A stretch of 64,000 nucleotides of DNA, taken from positions 30,118 to 94,117 of the forward strand of contig DBYJ01000061.1 in the NCBI GenBank assembly GCA_002309805.1, in the 5' to 3' direction. Shown here in pieces: positions 49,655 to 57,804 of the stretch (position 1 is its first letter; every line of letters starts with the position of its first letter). The notes below the pieces were generated by a model that made no database searches, was not told the origin of the DNA, and saw nothing but the letters and a program-made list of their open reading frames with translations. The DNA is from Bacteroidales bacterium UBA1189. Lineage in GTDB: Bacteria; Bacteroidota; Bacteroidia; Bacteroidales; Bacteroidaceae. The translations under genes were made by a program, and so were the position numbers.

Positions 49655-50980
49655 ATGACACTAAATGAGCTTACGGCCATATCGCCTATTGACGGACGAT
49701 ACAGAGCCAAGACCGACCGCCTGAGCCTCTATTTTTCGGAATACGCCCTTATCCGTTACCGCGTCCGCGTGGAGTGTGAGTATTTCGTGGCGCTGATGGC
49801 ACAGATGCATCCGGAGCTGACGTTTGACGTCACCCCCATCTGGCAGCAGTTCACGGAGGACGACGCCCGTCGGGTCAAGGAATTTGAGTCCGTTACGAAT
49901 CACGATGTCAAGGCGGTGGAGTATTTTCTGAAGGAATGCTTCGATCAGCATCCTGAATGGGTGCCCTACAAGGAGTTTATCCATTTTGGACTGACATCGC
50001 AGGACATCAACAACACGTCCGTTCCTCTCTCCGTGAAAGAAGCTCTTGCGGAAGTCTTTTATCCTTTATTGGAGGAGCTCATCGGCCAGCTTGAGACGTA
50101 TGCAGAGCAATGGAAGGATATTCCCATGCTGGCCCGCACGCATGGACAGCCTGCTTCGCCCACCCGTTTGGGAAAGGAGATTAAGGTGTTTGCTTATAGG
50201 CTTCGTCAGCAGTTGGACGTGCTGAAGACGTTGCCCATCACGGCCAAGTTCGGCGGGGCGACGGGTAACTTCAACGCCCATCACGTGGCCTACCCTGATG
50301 TCGATTGGGTGGCTTTTGCTAATCGTTTTGTCCGCGAGTCGCTTGGGCTTCAGCGTGAGCAATATACAACGCAGATTTCCAACTACGATTTCCTCGGCGC
50401 CATCTTCGATGCCATGAAACGCATCAATACCATCATGATAGACATGAACCGCGATTTCTGGCAATATATTTCGATGGATTACTTCAAGCAGCAGATTAAG
50501 GCTGGTGAGGTGGGCTCTAGTGCTATGCCTCACAAGGTGAACCCCATCGACTTCGAGAACGCCGAGGGCAATCTGGGTGTGGCGAATGCCATTCTGGAAC
50601 ATCTGGCTACAAAACTGCCCGTGTCCCGCCTGCAACGCGACCTTACCGATTCTACCGTGCTGCGTAATGTGGGCGTTCCTTTCGGCCACATCGTCATTGC
50701 CGTCCAGAGCTCGCTTAAAGGTTTGCATAAGCTTATTCTTAATGAGGAAGCAATACATCGTGACCTCGATGGTCAATGGAATGTGGTAGCTGAGGCCGTG
50801 CAGACCATTCTGCGCCGCGAAGGTTATCCCCATCCTTACGAAACCCTCAAGGCGCTCACCCGCACGAATAGTCGCGTGACCGAGGAATCCATGCATGCCT
50901 TTATTGAAACGCTGGAGGTTTCCGAAACCGTGAAGGCCGAGCTCCTTCGCATCACTCCCGACAATTATACGGGCATATAA
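49655..50980 (+). CDS. purB: Adenylosuccinate lyase
   Basis: PurB of 441 residues, the fumarase-superfamily enzyme that cleaves SAICAR and adenylosuccinate in purine synthesis, cytosolic. The N terminus LTAISPIDGRYRAKTDRLSLYFSEYALIRYR (in part) is that of the E. coli-type subgroup. Catalytic regions are THGQPASPTRLGKE (His acid) and the flexible signature loop SSAMPHKVNPIDFENAEGN (catalytic Ser). Consensus promoter directly upstream. The downstream rluB-type gene is 72 bp away and may be read from the same start. Confidence 0.96.
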   Translation: MTLNELTAISPIDGRYRAKTDRLSLYFSEYALIRYRVRVECEYFVALMAQMHPELTFDVTPIWQQFTEDDARRVKEFESVTNHDVKAVEYFLKECFDQHPEWVPYKEFIHFGLTSQDINNTSVPLSVKEALAEVFYPLLEELIGQLETYAEQWKDIPMLARTHGQPASPTRLGKEIKVFAYRLRQQLDVLKTLPITAKFGGATGNFNAHHVAYPDVDWVAFANRFVRESLGLQREQYTTQISNYDFLGAIFDAMKRINTIMIDMNRDFWQYISMDYFKQQIKAGEVGSSAMPHKVNPIDFENAEGNLGVANAILEHLATKLPVSRLQRDLTDSTVLRNVGVPFGHIVIAVQSSLKGLHKLILNEEAIHRDLDGQWNVVAEAVQTILRREGYPHPYETLKALTRTNSRVTEESMHAFIETLEVSETVKAELLRITPDNYTGI

Positions 50981-51052
50981 TTCATCATTAACTTAACAAC
51001 AAACGAAGGCCGTGAGGCCCCGAAATTAATAACGTAAAAACAAACAACAACA

Positions 51053-52471
51053 ATGTCAACAGAAGAAGAAAAGACCTTCATTGAAAACGCATCCAATAAT
51101 GCTCCTGAAGGCAGCGCCGAAGGCGAACAGCAACCCGAACGTCGTCCCCGCTTCACTCGTGCAACTGGCGATGAACGCCAGCCCCGTCCCCGTTTCACCC
51201 GCGAGGGTGGCGCACCCCGTTACCAGAGGGTAGAACGCCCTCAGCGTCCCTATCAGCCACGCCCCTATGGCGAAGGCCAGCGTCCTTATGGCGAGGGCCA
51301 GCAGCGTCCTTATGGCGAACGCCCGCAACGTTTCTATCAGAACGAAGGACAGCATCCTTATGGTGAGAATCAGCGTCCCTATCAGGGCGAGCCGCGTCCT
51401 TATCGTGAACGTCGTCCCTATCAAGGCGAAGGCCAGCGCCCCTATGGTGAAGGCCGTCCTTATGGCGAGGGTCAGCAGCGTTCTTACGACCGCCCACAGC
51501 GTCCTTATCAGCCTCGCTACAACCGTGATGACTATGCACAACGTCCGCAGCGTCCCTACCAGCCTCGTTATGAACAGGGCAATAGTTGGGAAAGTCAGCC
51601 CGATGAGGGCAACCGCATGCCCCGTCGTCCCTACGGCGGCGACAATTATCGTCCCCAGGGATTCAGAGGCCCGAAGAAGAAAGCCGGCTACAGCGAGAAG
51701 TACAATAAGAAAAAGCAGATTCACTATACGGAAGAGTACGTTGATCCCAACGAGCCCATCCGTCTGAACAAATACCTTGCCAATGCAGGCGTCTGCTCAC
51801 GTCGCGAAGCCGATGAGTTCATGGCTGCGGGTGTGGTTACCGTTAATGGTCAGGTTGTCACGGAGCTCGGCACCAAGGTGAAGCGTGGCGACGAAGTCCG
51901 TTTCCACGATCAGCTCGTCAGCATCGAGCGCAAGATCTACATCCTGCTCAACAAGCCGAAGGATTGCGTTACTACCGTCGATGATCCGCAGGAGCGCAAG
52001 ACTGTCATGGACTATGTGAAGGGTGCTTGCAAGGAGCGCATCTATCCTGTCGGCCGTCTTGACCGCAATACCACGGGCGTGCTTCTGCTCACCAACGATG
52101 GTGAGATGGCTTCGAAGCTCACGCACCCCAGCTTTATGAAGAAGAAGGTGTATCATGCCCGTCTTGACAAGGCCATTCCCGTCGAGGATTTGGAGAAGCT
52201 GCTGAACGGTATTGAGTTGGAGGATGGCGTCATCCGTTGCGATGCTGTCAGCTACACCCAGACCGATACCGACCACACGCAGGTGGGTCTTGAAATCCAC
52301 TCTGGTCGCAACCGTATCGTGCGCCGCATGTTCGAAGCTCTCGGCTATCATGTCGTCCGTCTTGATCGCACGCAGTTCGCTGGCCTGACGAAGAAGAACC
52401 TGCGTCGTGGCGATTGGCGCTTCCTTACCGAGAAGGAAGTCAACATGCTCCGCATGGGTGCCTACGAATAA
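51053..52471 (+). CDS. RluB-type pseudouridine synthase with repetitive N-terminal extension
   Basis: A 472-residue protein. Residues about 1-225 are low complexity, built on the words RPYGEGQ, RPYQPRY and QRPYGERPQ, with high Arg, Pro, Tyr and Gly. A Lys-rich hinge leads to the S4 RNA-binding domain (RLNKYLANAGVCSRREADEF, about 240-290) and an RluB/RsuA-type catalytic domain (KPKDCVTTVDDP, VGRLDRNTTGVLLLTND with catalytic Asp, IHSGRNRIVRRMFEALGY; in part). The catalytic half isomerises a uridine in rRNA, probably 23S. The RGG-like extension may add non-specific RNA binding or condensation (inference). It is much longer than RluB of E. coli (about 290 residues). Confidence 0.9.
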   Translation: MSTEEEKTFIENASNNAPEGSAEGEQQPERRPRFTRATGDERQPRPRFTREGGAPRYQRVERPQRPYQPRPYGEGQRPYGEGQQRPYGERPQRFYQNEGQHPYGENQRPYQGEPRPYRERRPYQGEGQRPYGEGRPYGEGQQRSYDRPQRPYQPRYNRDDYAQRPQRPYQPRYEQGNSWESQPDEGNRMPRRPYGGDNYRPQGFRGPKKKAGYSEKYNKKKQIHYTEEYVDPNEPIRLNKYLANAGVCSRREADEFMAAGVVTVNGQVVTELGTKVKRGDEVRFHDQLVSIERKIYILLNKPKDCVTTVDDPQERKTVMDYVKGACKERIYPVGRLDRNTTGVLLLTNDGEMASKLTHPSFMKKKVYHARLDKAIPVEDLEKLLNGIELEDGVIRCDAVSYTQTDTDHTQVGLEIHSGRNRIVRRMFEALGYHVVRLDRTQFAGLTKKNLRRGDWRFLTEKEVNMLRMGAYE

Positions 52472-52502
52472 ATGAAGAATGATAAATGATGAATAAAGAG
52501 CT
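52472..52502 (+). repeat. Heptamer repeat before asnS
   Basis: ATGAAGA, ATGATAA, ATGATGA, ATAAAGA: four 7-nt units between the rluB-type stop and the asnS ATG. Confidence 0.55.
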
Positions 52503-53897
52503 ATGAAACGTACAAAGATATCTGACCTGCTGAAGTCGCCCGCTTTTGGCACAACGGTCACGGTAATGGGTTGGGTGCGCACGCGCCGCGGTAGCAAGGC
52601 TGTCAGCTTTATCGCCCTCAACGACGGTTCCACCATCAACAACATCCAGATTGTGGCTGACCTCGCCAAATTCGACGAAGAACTGATGAAGGACATTACT
52701 ACTGGCGCATGCCTTAGTGTTGAAGGCCTGCTGGTGGAGAGCGTTGGCTCTGGTCAGTCGGCTGAGATTCAGGCTACCCGCATCGATGTCCTTGGCACTT
52801 GCGACAACACCTATCCCTTGCAGAAGAAGGGTCACTCCATGGAGTTCCTCCGCGAGGTGGCTCACTTGCGTCCGCGTACCAACACGTTTGGCGCCGTCTT
52901 CCGCATCCGTCACCACATGGCGATGGCCATCCATACCTTCTTCCATGAGAAGGGATTCTATTATTTCCACGCTCCCCTTATTACCGCCAGCGATTGTGAA
53001 GGCGCCGGACAGATGTTCCAGGTGACGACGATGAATCTCTACGACCTGAAGAAGAACGAGGACGGCAGTATCGATTACTCCGACGACTTCTTCGGTCGCC
53101 AGACCAGCCTTACCGTCAGCGGACAGCTGGAGGGCGAACTTGCTGCTACGGCTCTGGGTGCCATCTATACTTTCGGCCCCACCTTCCGCGCCGAGAACAG
53201 CAACACCCCGCGCCACCTTGCCGAGTTCTGGATGATTGAGCCTGAGATGGCCTTCTACGACCTTGACGACCTTACCGAACTAGAGGAAGAGTTTATCAAG
53301 TATTGCGTTCGCTGGGCCCTCGACCATTGTGCTGACGACCTCTCCTTCCTGAATAAGATGGTTGACCCGGGTTTGCTGGAGCGTCTGAACCACGTGGTGG
53401 AGACTCCGTTTGTCCGCCTTCCCTATACCGAGGGCATCCGCATTCTTGAGGAGGCCATCAAGGGTGGACACAAGTTTGAGTTCCCCGTCTATTGGGGCTG
53501 CGACCTTGCCTCCGAGCATGAGCGCTTTCTGGTGGAGCACCACTTCAAGGCGCCCGTCATCATGACCGACTATCCGAAAGAAATCAAGGCCTTCTACATG
53601 AAGCAGAATGCCGACGGCAAGACCGTTCAGGGTACCGACGTTCTTTTCCCGCAGATTGGCGAAATCATCGGCGGTAGCGTTCGTGAGGAGAACTACGACA
53701 AGCTGATGGCCCGTATCGAAGAGCTCCACATCCCCATGAAGGACATGTGGTGGTATCTCGACACGCGTCGCTACGGCACTTGCCCGCACGCTGGCTTCGG
53801 CCTCGGCTTCGAGCGTCTGCTCCTCTTCGTTACCGGCATGCAGAACATCCGCGACGTCATCCCCTTCCCCCGCACTCCGGGCAACGCCTCGTTCTAA
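52503..53897 (+). CDS. asnS: Asparaginyl-tRNA synthetase
   Basis: Class II aminoacyl-tRNA synthetase of 464 residues, close to the usual length. The N-terminal OB-fold anticodon-binding domain (VTVMGWVRTRRGSKAVSFIALNDGS) is followed by the catalytic domain: motif 1 region RHHMAMAIHTFFHEKGFYYFHAP (in part), motif 2 YTFGPTFRAENSNTPRHLAEFWMIEPE (in part) and motif 3 GFGLGFERLLLFVTGMQNIRD (in part). The residues that distinguish AsnRS from AspRS (SGQLEGE, TFRAENSNT) support asparagine. A terminator follows. Confidence 0.97.
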   Translation: MKRTKISDLLKSPAFGTTVTVMGWVRTRRGSKAVSFIALNDGSTINNIQIVADLAKFDEELMKDITTGACLSVEGLLVESVGSGQSAEIQATRIDVLGTCDNTYPLQKKGHSMEFLREVAHLRPRTNTFGAVFRIRHHMAMAIHTFFHEKGFYYFHAPLITASDCEGAGQMFQVTTMNLYDLKKNEDGSIDYSDDFFGRQTSLTVSGQLEGELAATALGAIYTFGPTFRAENSNTPRHLAEFWMIEPEMAFYDLDDLTELEEEFIKYCVRWALDHCADDLSFLNKMVDPGLLERLNHVVETPFVRLPYTEGIRILEEAIKGGHKFEFPVYWGCDLASEHERFLVEHHFKAPVIMTDYPKEIKAFYMKQNADGKTVQGTDVLFPQIGEIIGGSVREENYDKLMARIEELHIPMKDMWWYLDTRRYGTCPHAGFGLGFERLLLFVTGMQNIRDVIPFPRTPGNASF

Positions 53898-53931
53898 GGC
53901 ATATTGACATTCTATTCTCCTTTTGGAGTGA

Positions 53932-53968
53932 AGCGTTTAGGGGTTTTCGGACTTCTAAACGTTTTTTT
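53932..53968 (+). terminator. asnS terminator
   Basis: CGTTTAG (53934-53940) pairs with CTAAACG (53955-53961), followed by seven Ts. Confidence 0.85.
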
Positions 53969-54004
53969 ATATAGCAGTAAAAAAATAATTAATCCAAAAA
54001 CAAT

Positions 54005-56296
54005 ATGCGAAAGATGAAAGCAAGATTTTTCCTCGTAGCCGTACTGACGGCAATAGTGCTGCCGTTGTCGGCGGCGGGTAAGAATAAACTGGTGGGCTAC
54101 GCCAACTCACTTCAAGGGACGGACAGCAACTTTGGCCTCAGTAACGGTAATACATACCCCACCGTGGGACAGCCGTTCGCCATGCACCTGTGGTCAGCAC
54201 AGACGGGCCGCAACGGCGACGGATGGAAATACACCTATGCCGCCACTACCATTCGCGGCTTTGGTCAGACGCACCAATGCAGCCCTTGGGTGGGCGACTA
54301 TGCGTGGTTCTCCTTTATGCCCGTCACCGGCAGTCTGCGTGTGGGCGAAGAGGAACGCCAGGCCACCTTCAGCCATGATAATGAGACGGCGCACCCCGAC
54401 TACTATTCCGTCACCTTCGACAACGGCATGCGCACGGAGATGACTTCTACCGAGCGTTGCGGGCATCTCCGCTTCTCGTTCCCCAAGGGCGAGGATGCCT
54501 GGATAGTTATCGATGGCTACAAGGATCACGCCGGCTGGACCATCGACCCCGCGACGCGGACAGTAAGCGGATGGGTGGACAACGTCACATGGATCAACAA
54601 CCGCTCGACGTGGCGTTGCCATATCTACATGCAGTTCGACAAACCGTTTGAGGCCTACGGCACGTGGGACAACCGCACGAATACCGTCATCGAGGGCGTG
54701 CTGAGTGAAAAGGGCTCTGGTGTGGGCGTTTGGCTGAAGTTCAAGCCTGGCACGAAGGTGCAGGTGCGCACGGCTTCGTCGTACATCAGCCCTGAGCAGG
54801 CCCGCCTGACGTGGCAGCAGGAAGTAGGGAAGGACCGCAACTTCGACGCTACGCGTAAGCGTGCGGCAGCGGCGTGGAACCAGCTCTTCGGCCGCGTGCT
54901 CGTAGAGGGCGCCTCTGACGAGGAGATGCAGACGTTCTACAGCTGCCTATTCCGTGCCAATCTCTTCTCGCGCAAGTTCTTCGAGTATAAGGAAGATGGT
55001 TCTCCTTATTATTATAGCCCTTACGACGGAAAGATTCACGATGGATACATGTATACCGACAACGGCCTGTGGGATACCTTCCGCTCGCAGTTCCCCCTGA
55101 CGAACCTCCTTCACCCCACGCAGCAGGGACAGTATATGCAGGCGATTCTCCAGGCGCAGCAGGAGTGCGGCTGGCTGCCTGCCTGGTCGTGTCCGGGCGA
55201 GAGCGGCGGCATGCTTGGCAACCACGCTATCTCGTTGTTGGCTGATGCCTGGGCCAAAGGTATCCGTACCTTCGACCCTGCGCAGGCCTTGGAGGCCTAT
55301 GCCCACGAGGCCATGAACAAAGGCCCTTGGGGAGGTGCCAACGGACGTGCCGGATGGAAGGAGTACTGGCAGTTGGGTTACGTCTCCTATCCCGAGTCGA
55401 TGGGCAGCACGTCGCAGACGCAGGAGTATGCCTACGACGACTTCTGCGCTTGGCAGCTCGCCCGCGCTACCGGCAACGCGTTCTATGAGGAGGTCTTCGG
55501 ACGCGTGATGTTCAACTATCGCAACGTCTTCGACACTAAGACCGGTTTCATGCGAGGCCGCGACATCAAAGGCCGTTGGACGGAGCCCTTCGATCCCATC
55601 GAGTGGGGTGGCCCCTATTGCGAGGGCAATGCCTGGCACTACAACTGGAGCGTCTTCCACGATGTGCAGGGACTTATCGACCTCTACGGAAGTGACGAAG
55701 CCTTCGTCCGCAAGCTCGATTCCGTCTGGACGGAACCCAACGACGTCCACGTTGGCACCTATGGTGGAATGATTCACGAGATGAAGGAGATGCAGCTGGC
55801 TGAGATGGGGCAGTACGCTCATGGTAACCAGCCCATCCAGCACATGCCCTACCTCTACTGCTACGCCGGTCAGCCTTGGAAGACGCAGAAGCACGTCCGC
55901 GATATCATGACGCGCCTCTATGATGCGACTCCGCAGGGCTATCCGGGCGACGAGGACCAGGGCGGTATGTCGTCGTGGTTCGTGCTCAGCGCCCTCGGCC
56001 TCTATGCTGTCTGCCCGGGCACCGACCAGTATGTAATCGGCTCGCCCCTCTATCCGAAGGTCACCCTCACGCTCGAGAACGGCAACCGTTTCGTCATCGA
56101 GGCTGTCGATAACAACGCCGATAACGTCTATATCCAGAGCGCCACGCTCAACGGCATGCCTCTTGAGAAGAACTGGATCACGTACGCCGACATCATGGCG
56201 GGCGGCATCCTGCGGCTGCAGATGGGTCCCCGTCCCAACACAACCCGCTGTACCACGAAGGCTGCCGCGCCCTTCTCCGTTTCGAACGTATTTTAA
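54005..56296 (+). CDS. GH92 alpha-mannosidase
   Basis: A 763-residue exported glycoside hydrolase of family GH92, calcium-dependent exo-alpha-mannosidases that trim N-glycans or yeast mannan. Signal peptide MRKMKARFFLVAVLTAIVLPLSAAG. The N-terminal beta-sandwich contains YANSLQGTDSNFGLSNGNTYP and the second (catalytic) domain includes DNGLWDTFRSQFPL, EYAYDDFCAWQLARATGN, the glycan-site loop GNQPIQHMPYLY and GYPGDEDQGGMSSWFVLSALG (in part), which are family hallmarks. No lipobox, so it may be periplasmic. It stands alone, not next to a SusC/SusD pair; the exact linkage specificity (1,2/1,3/1,6) cannot be read. Confidence 0.93.
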   Translation: MRKMKARFFLVAVLTAIVLPLSAAGKNKLVGYANSLQGTDSNFGLSNGNTYPTVGQPFAMHLWSAQTGRNGDGWKYTYAATTIRGFGQTHQCSPWVGDYAWFSFMPVTGSLRVGEEERQATFSHDNETAHPDYYSVTFDNGMRTEMTSTERCGHLRFSFPKGEDAWIVIDGYKDHAGWTIDPATRTVSGWVDNVTWINNRSTWRCHIYMQFDKPFEAYGTWDNRTNTVIEGVLSEKGSGVGVWLKFKPGTKVQVRTASSYISPEQARLTWQQEVGKDRNFDATRKRAAAAWNQLFGRVLVEGASDEEMQTFYSCLFRANLFSRKFFEYKEDGSPYYYSPYDGKIHDGYMYTDNGLWDTFRSQFPLTNLLHPTQQGQYMQAILQAQQECGWLPAWSCPGESGGMLGNHAISLLADAWAKGIRTFDPAQALEAYAHEAMNKGPWGGANGRAGWKEYWQLGYVSYPESMGSTSQTQEYAYDDFCAWQLARATGNAFYEEVFGRVMFNYRNVFDTKTGFMRGRDIKGRWTEPFDPIEWGGPYCEGNAWHYNWSVFHDVQGLIDLYGSDEAFVRKLDSVWTEPNDVHVGTYGGMIHEMKEMQLAEMGQYAHGNQPIQHMPYLYCYAGQPWKTQKHVRDIMTRLYDATPQGYPGDEDQGGMSSWFVLSALGLYAVCPGTDQYVIGSPLYPKVTLTLENGNRFVIEAVDNNADNVYIQSATLNGMPLEKNWITYADIMAGGILRLQMGPRPNTTRCTTKAAAPFSVSNVF

Positions 56297-56317
56297 AAAG
56301 GTAAGGACACCATAGGG

Positions 56318-56345
56318 TAGGGACGCGGATTCCGCGTCCCTATTG
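56318..56345 (+). terminator. GH92 gene terminator
   Basis: TAGGGACGCGG pairs with CCGCGTCCCTA around a 3-nt loop, then TTGTATTT. It lies 21 bp after the stop. Confidence 0.85.
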
Positions 56346-56379
56346 TATTTCGTGGATTCATGTGAAATGACATCTCTAC

Positions 56380-56613
56380 TAAAAAAAACTTACTGATTTT
56401 TTTGTTTATTTGCTTAAGTAGCAGTACCTTTAACGGGTTTCACCCGTTTTAGGTACGCTGCGCTTCGGAAAAATCAATAAAACTTGCAGCTTATTTGTTT
56501 CTTCTCTCAGCTTGCAGTACCTTTAATCTTTGATTATAGGTACGCTGCGCTTCAGAAAAATCAAAAAAACTTGCTGATTTATTTGTTTTTTCTCTCAGCT
56601 TGCAGTACCTTTG
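56380..56613 (+). repeat. Tandem promoter-hairpin repeat upstream of rplM
   Basis: Three promoter copies. Each has TTTG, 20 nt, then TACCTTTA (first two) or TACCTTTG (third, 56606-56613). The first two are followed by a hairpin whose outer arms are the -7 region and its inverted copy (GTACCT...AGGTAC), then the tail CGCTGCGCTTCGG or CGCTGCGCTTCAG and an A-rich stretch. The third copy has no hairpin and is the likely active promoter. Confidence 0.88.
56582..56613 (+). promoter_or_regulatory. rplM-rpsI-rpsB-tsf promoter
   Basis: TTTG (56582-56585), 20 nt, TACCTTTG (56606-56613), perfect consensus. Transcription would start near 56619. Confidence 0.85.
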
Positions 56614-56618
56614 CAAGC

Positions 56619-56804
56619 CGATTATTATCTGCCTTTGAATAAAAGGCTAAGAATGAGCGTGCTAAGTGAAAATCGAGGCACTCCGCAGATGTGTATTAGC
56701 CTGCGCACTACGGATGAAAACGCTCAGGGCAAGGGTGGACCGTGAGGCCTGCCGGAGCAAAGAACGAAGAAAAAAAGAAAGTAGTAACAAGTAAAAAGAA
56801 CGAA
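56619..56804 (+). promoter_or_regulatory. Structured rplM leader, ribosomal-protein leader candidate
   Basis: The 185-nt 5' leader has a first hairpin (GCCTTT/AAAGGC, 56631-56646) and a long-range helix TGAGCGT (56654-56660) with ACGCTCA (56720-56726). That helix encloses GCTAA/TTAGC. The last 78 nt before the ATG are purine-rich. This shape suits autoregulation by L13 or another protein of the operon. I am not certain whether it matches a published leader motif. Confidence 0.6.
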
Positions 56805-57266
56805 ATGGACACATTAAGTTACAAGACCGTATCGGTGAACCGCGTGACTGCCACCAAGGAATGGGTGGTTGTCGATGCTACCGATCAAGTCCTCGGTCGC
56901 CTTGGCACAAAGGTTGCCAAATTGCTGCGAGGCAAGTACAAACCCAACTTCACCCCCCATGTGGATTGCGGCGACAACGTGATTATCATCAATGCCGACA
57001 AGGTGCGCCTGACCGGCAATAAGTGGAACGACCGCGTTTATCTGCGCTACTCGGGCTATCCTGGTGGCCAGTATGAATACTCGCCCGCCGAGCTGATGGC
57101 TCGTCCCCGTGGTGCTGAACGTCTGGTGAAGAAGGTCGTCAAGGGCATGCTCCCCAAGAACAAGCTGGGTGCGCGTCAGCTCGACAACCTGTTCGTGTAT
57201 GAAGGTGCTGAGCATCCCCATCAGGCTCAGAACCCCAAGGCAATCGATATTAACACGCTCAAATAA
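56805..57266 (+). CDS. rplM: 50S ribosomal protein L13
   Basis: Large-subunit protein uL13, 153 residues, an early assembly protein binding 23S rRNA. The ATG at 56805 gives MDTLSYKTVSVN; an upstream in-frame ATG at 56742 would add non-family residues. Motifs are WVVVDATDQVLGRLGTKVAKLLRGK (in part), NADKVRLTGNKW and RLVKKVVKGMLPKNKLG. First gene of the rplM-rpsI-rpsB-tsf unit, 9 bp before rpsI. Confidence 0.97.
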   Translation: MDTLSYKTVSVNRVTATKEWVVVDATDQVLGRLGTKVAKLLRGKYKPNFTPHVDCGDNVIIINADKVRLTGNKWNDRVYLRYSGYPGGQYEYSPAELMARPRGAERLVKKVVKGMLPKNKLGARQLDNLFVYEGAEHPHQAQNPKAIDINTLK

Positions 57267-57275
57267 ACAGAAACA

Positions 57276-57662
57276 ATGGAAGTAGTAAATGCATTAGGCA
57301 GACGCAAGAGCGCTGTTGCCCGAGTATATGTAAAGGAAGGCAACGGACAGATCACCATCAACAAGCGCGACTTGGCACAGTATTTCCCCTCCACTATCCT
57401 GCAGTATGTGGTGAAGCAGCCGCTGAACAAGCTGGAGGTTGCAGAGAAGTACGATATCAACGTGAACGTCTTCGGCGGCGGTTTCACGGGCCAGAGTCAG
57501 GCCATCCGTCTGGGCATCGCCCGCGCGCTGGTGAAGATCAACCCCGACGACAAAAAGACCCTGCGTAGCGAAGGTTTCATGACCCGCGATGCACGCGAGG
57601 TTGAGCGCAAGAAGCCCGGTCGTCCCAAGGCACGCCGCAGATTCCAGTTCAGTAAACGTTAA
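57276..57662 (+). CDS. rpsI: 30S ribosomal protein S9
   Basis: Small-subunit protein uS9, 128 residues. The N terminus EVVNALGRRKSAVARVYVK and the C terminus GRPKARRRFQFSKR are diagnostic; the basic tail reaches the P-site tRNA in ribosomes. Nine bases separate it from rplM, the conserved rplM-rpsI order. Confidence 0.97.
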   Translation: MEVVNALGRRKSAVARVYVKEGNGQITINKRDLAQYFPSTILQYVVKQPLNKLEVAEKYDINVNVFGGGFTGQSQAIRLGIARALVKINPDDKKTLRSEGFMTRDAREVERKKPGRPKARRRFQFSKR

Positions 57663-57702
57663 TCGGACATACAGCCGCCTGAACGGAATCCCGTGTTTAG
57701 CA

Positions 57703-57749
57703 TCCAAACCGCTGGGACTTGCCGCATAGCGATTACCCAGCCGTTGGTA
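57703..57749 (+). promoter_or_regulatory. Hairpin in the rpsB leader
   Basis: CCAAACCGCTGGG pairs imperfectly with CCCAGCCGTTGG (GCTGGG/CCCAGC continuous, 57712-57717 and 57737-57742). It lies in the 142-nt spacer between rpsI and rpsB. S2 controls rpsB-tsf through such leaders in other bacteria; here that is inference. Confidence 0.5.
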
Positions 57750-57804
57750 AAACCTGTATTTTACAAAAAGGAAAGTAAACAACCCCAAAAACAAAACAAC
57801 AATT

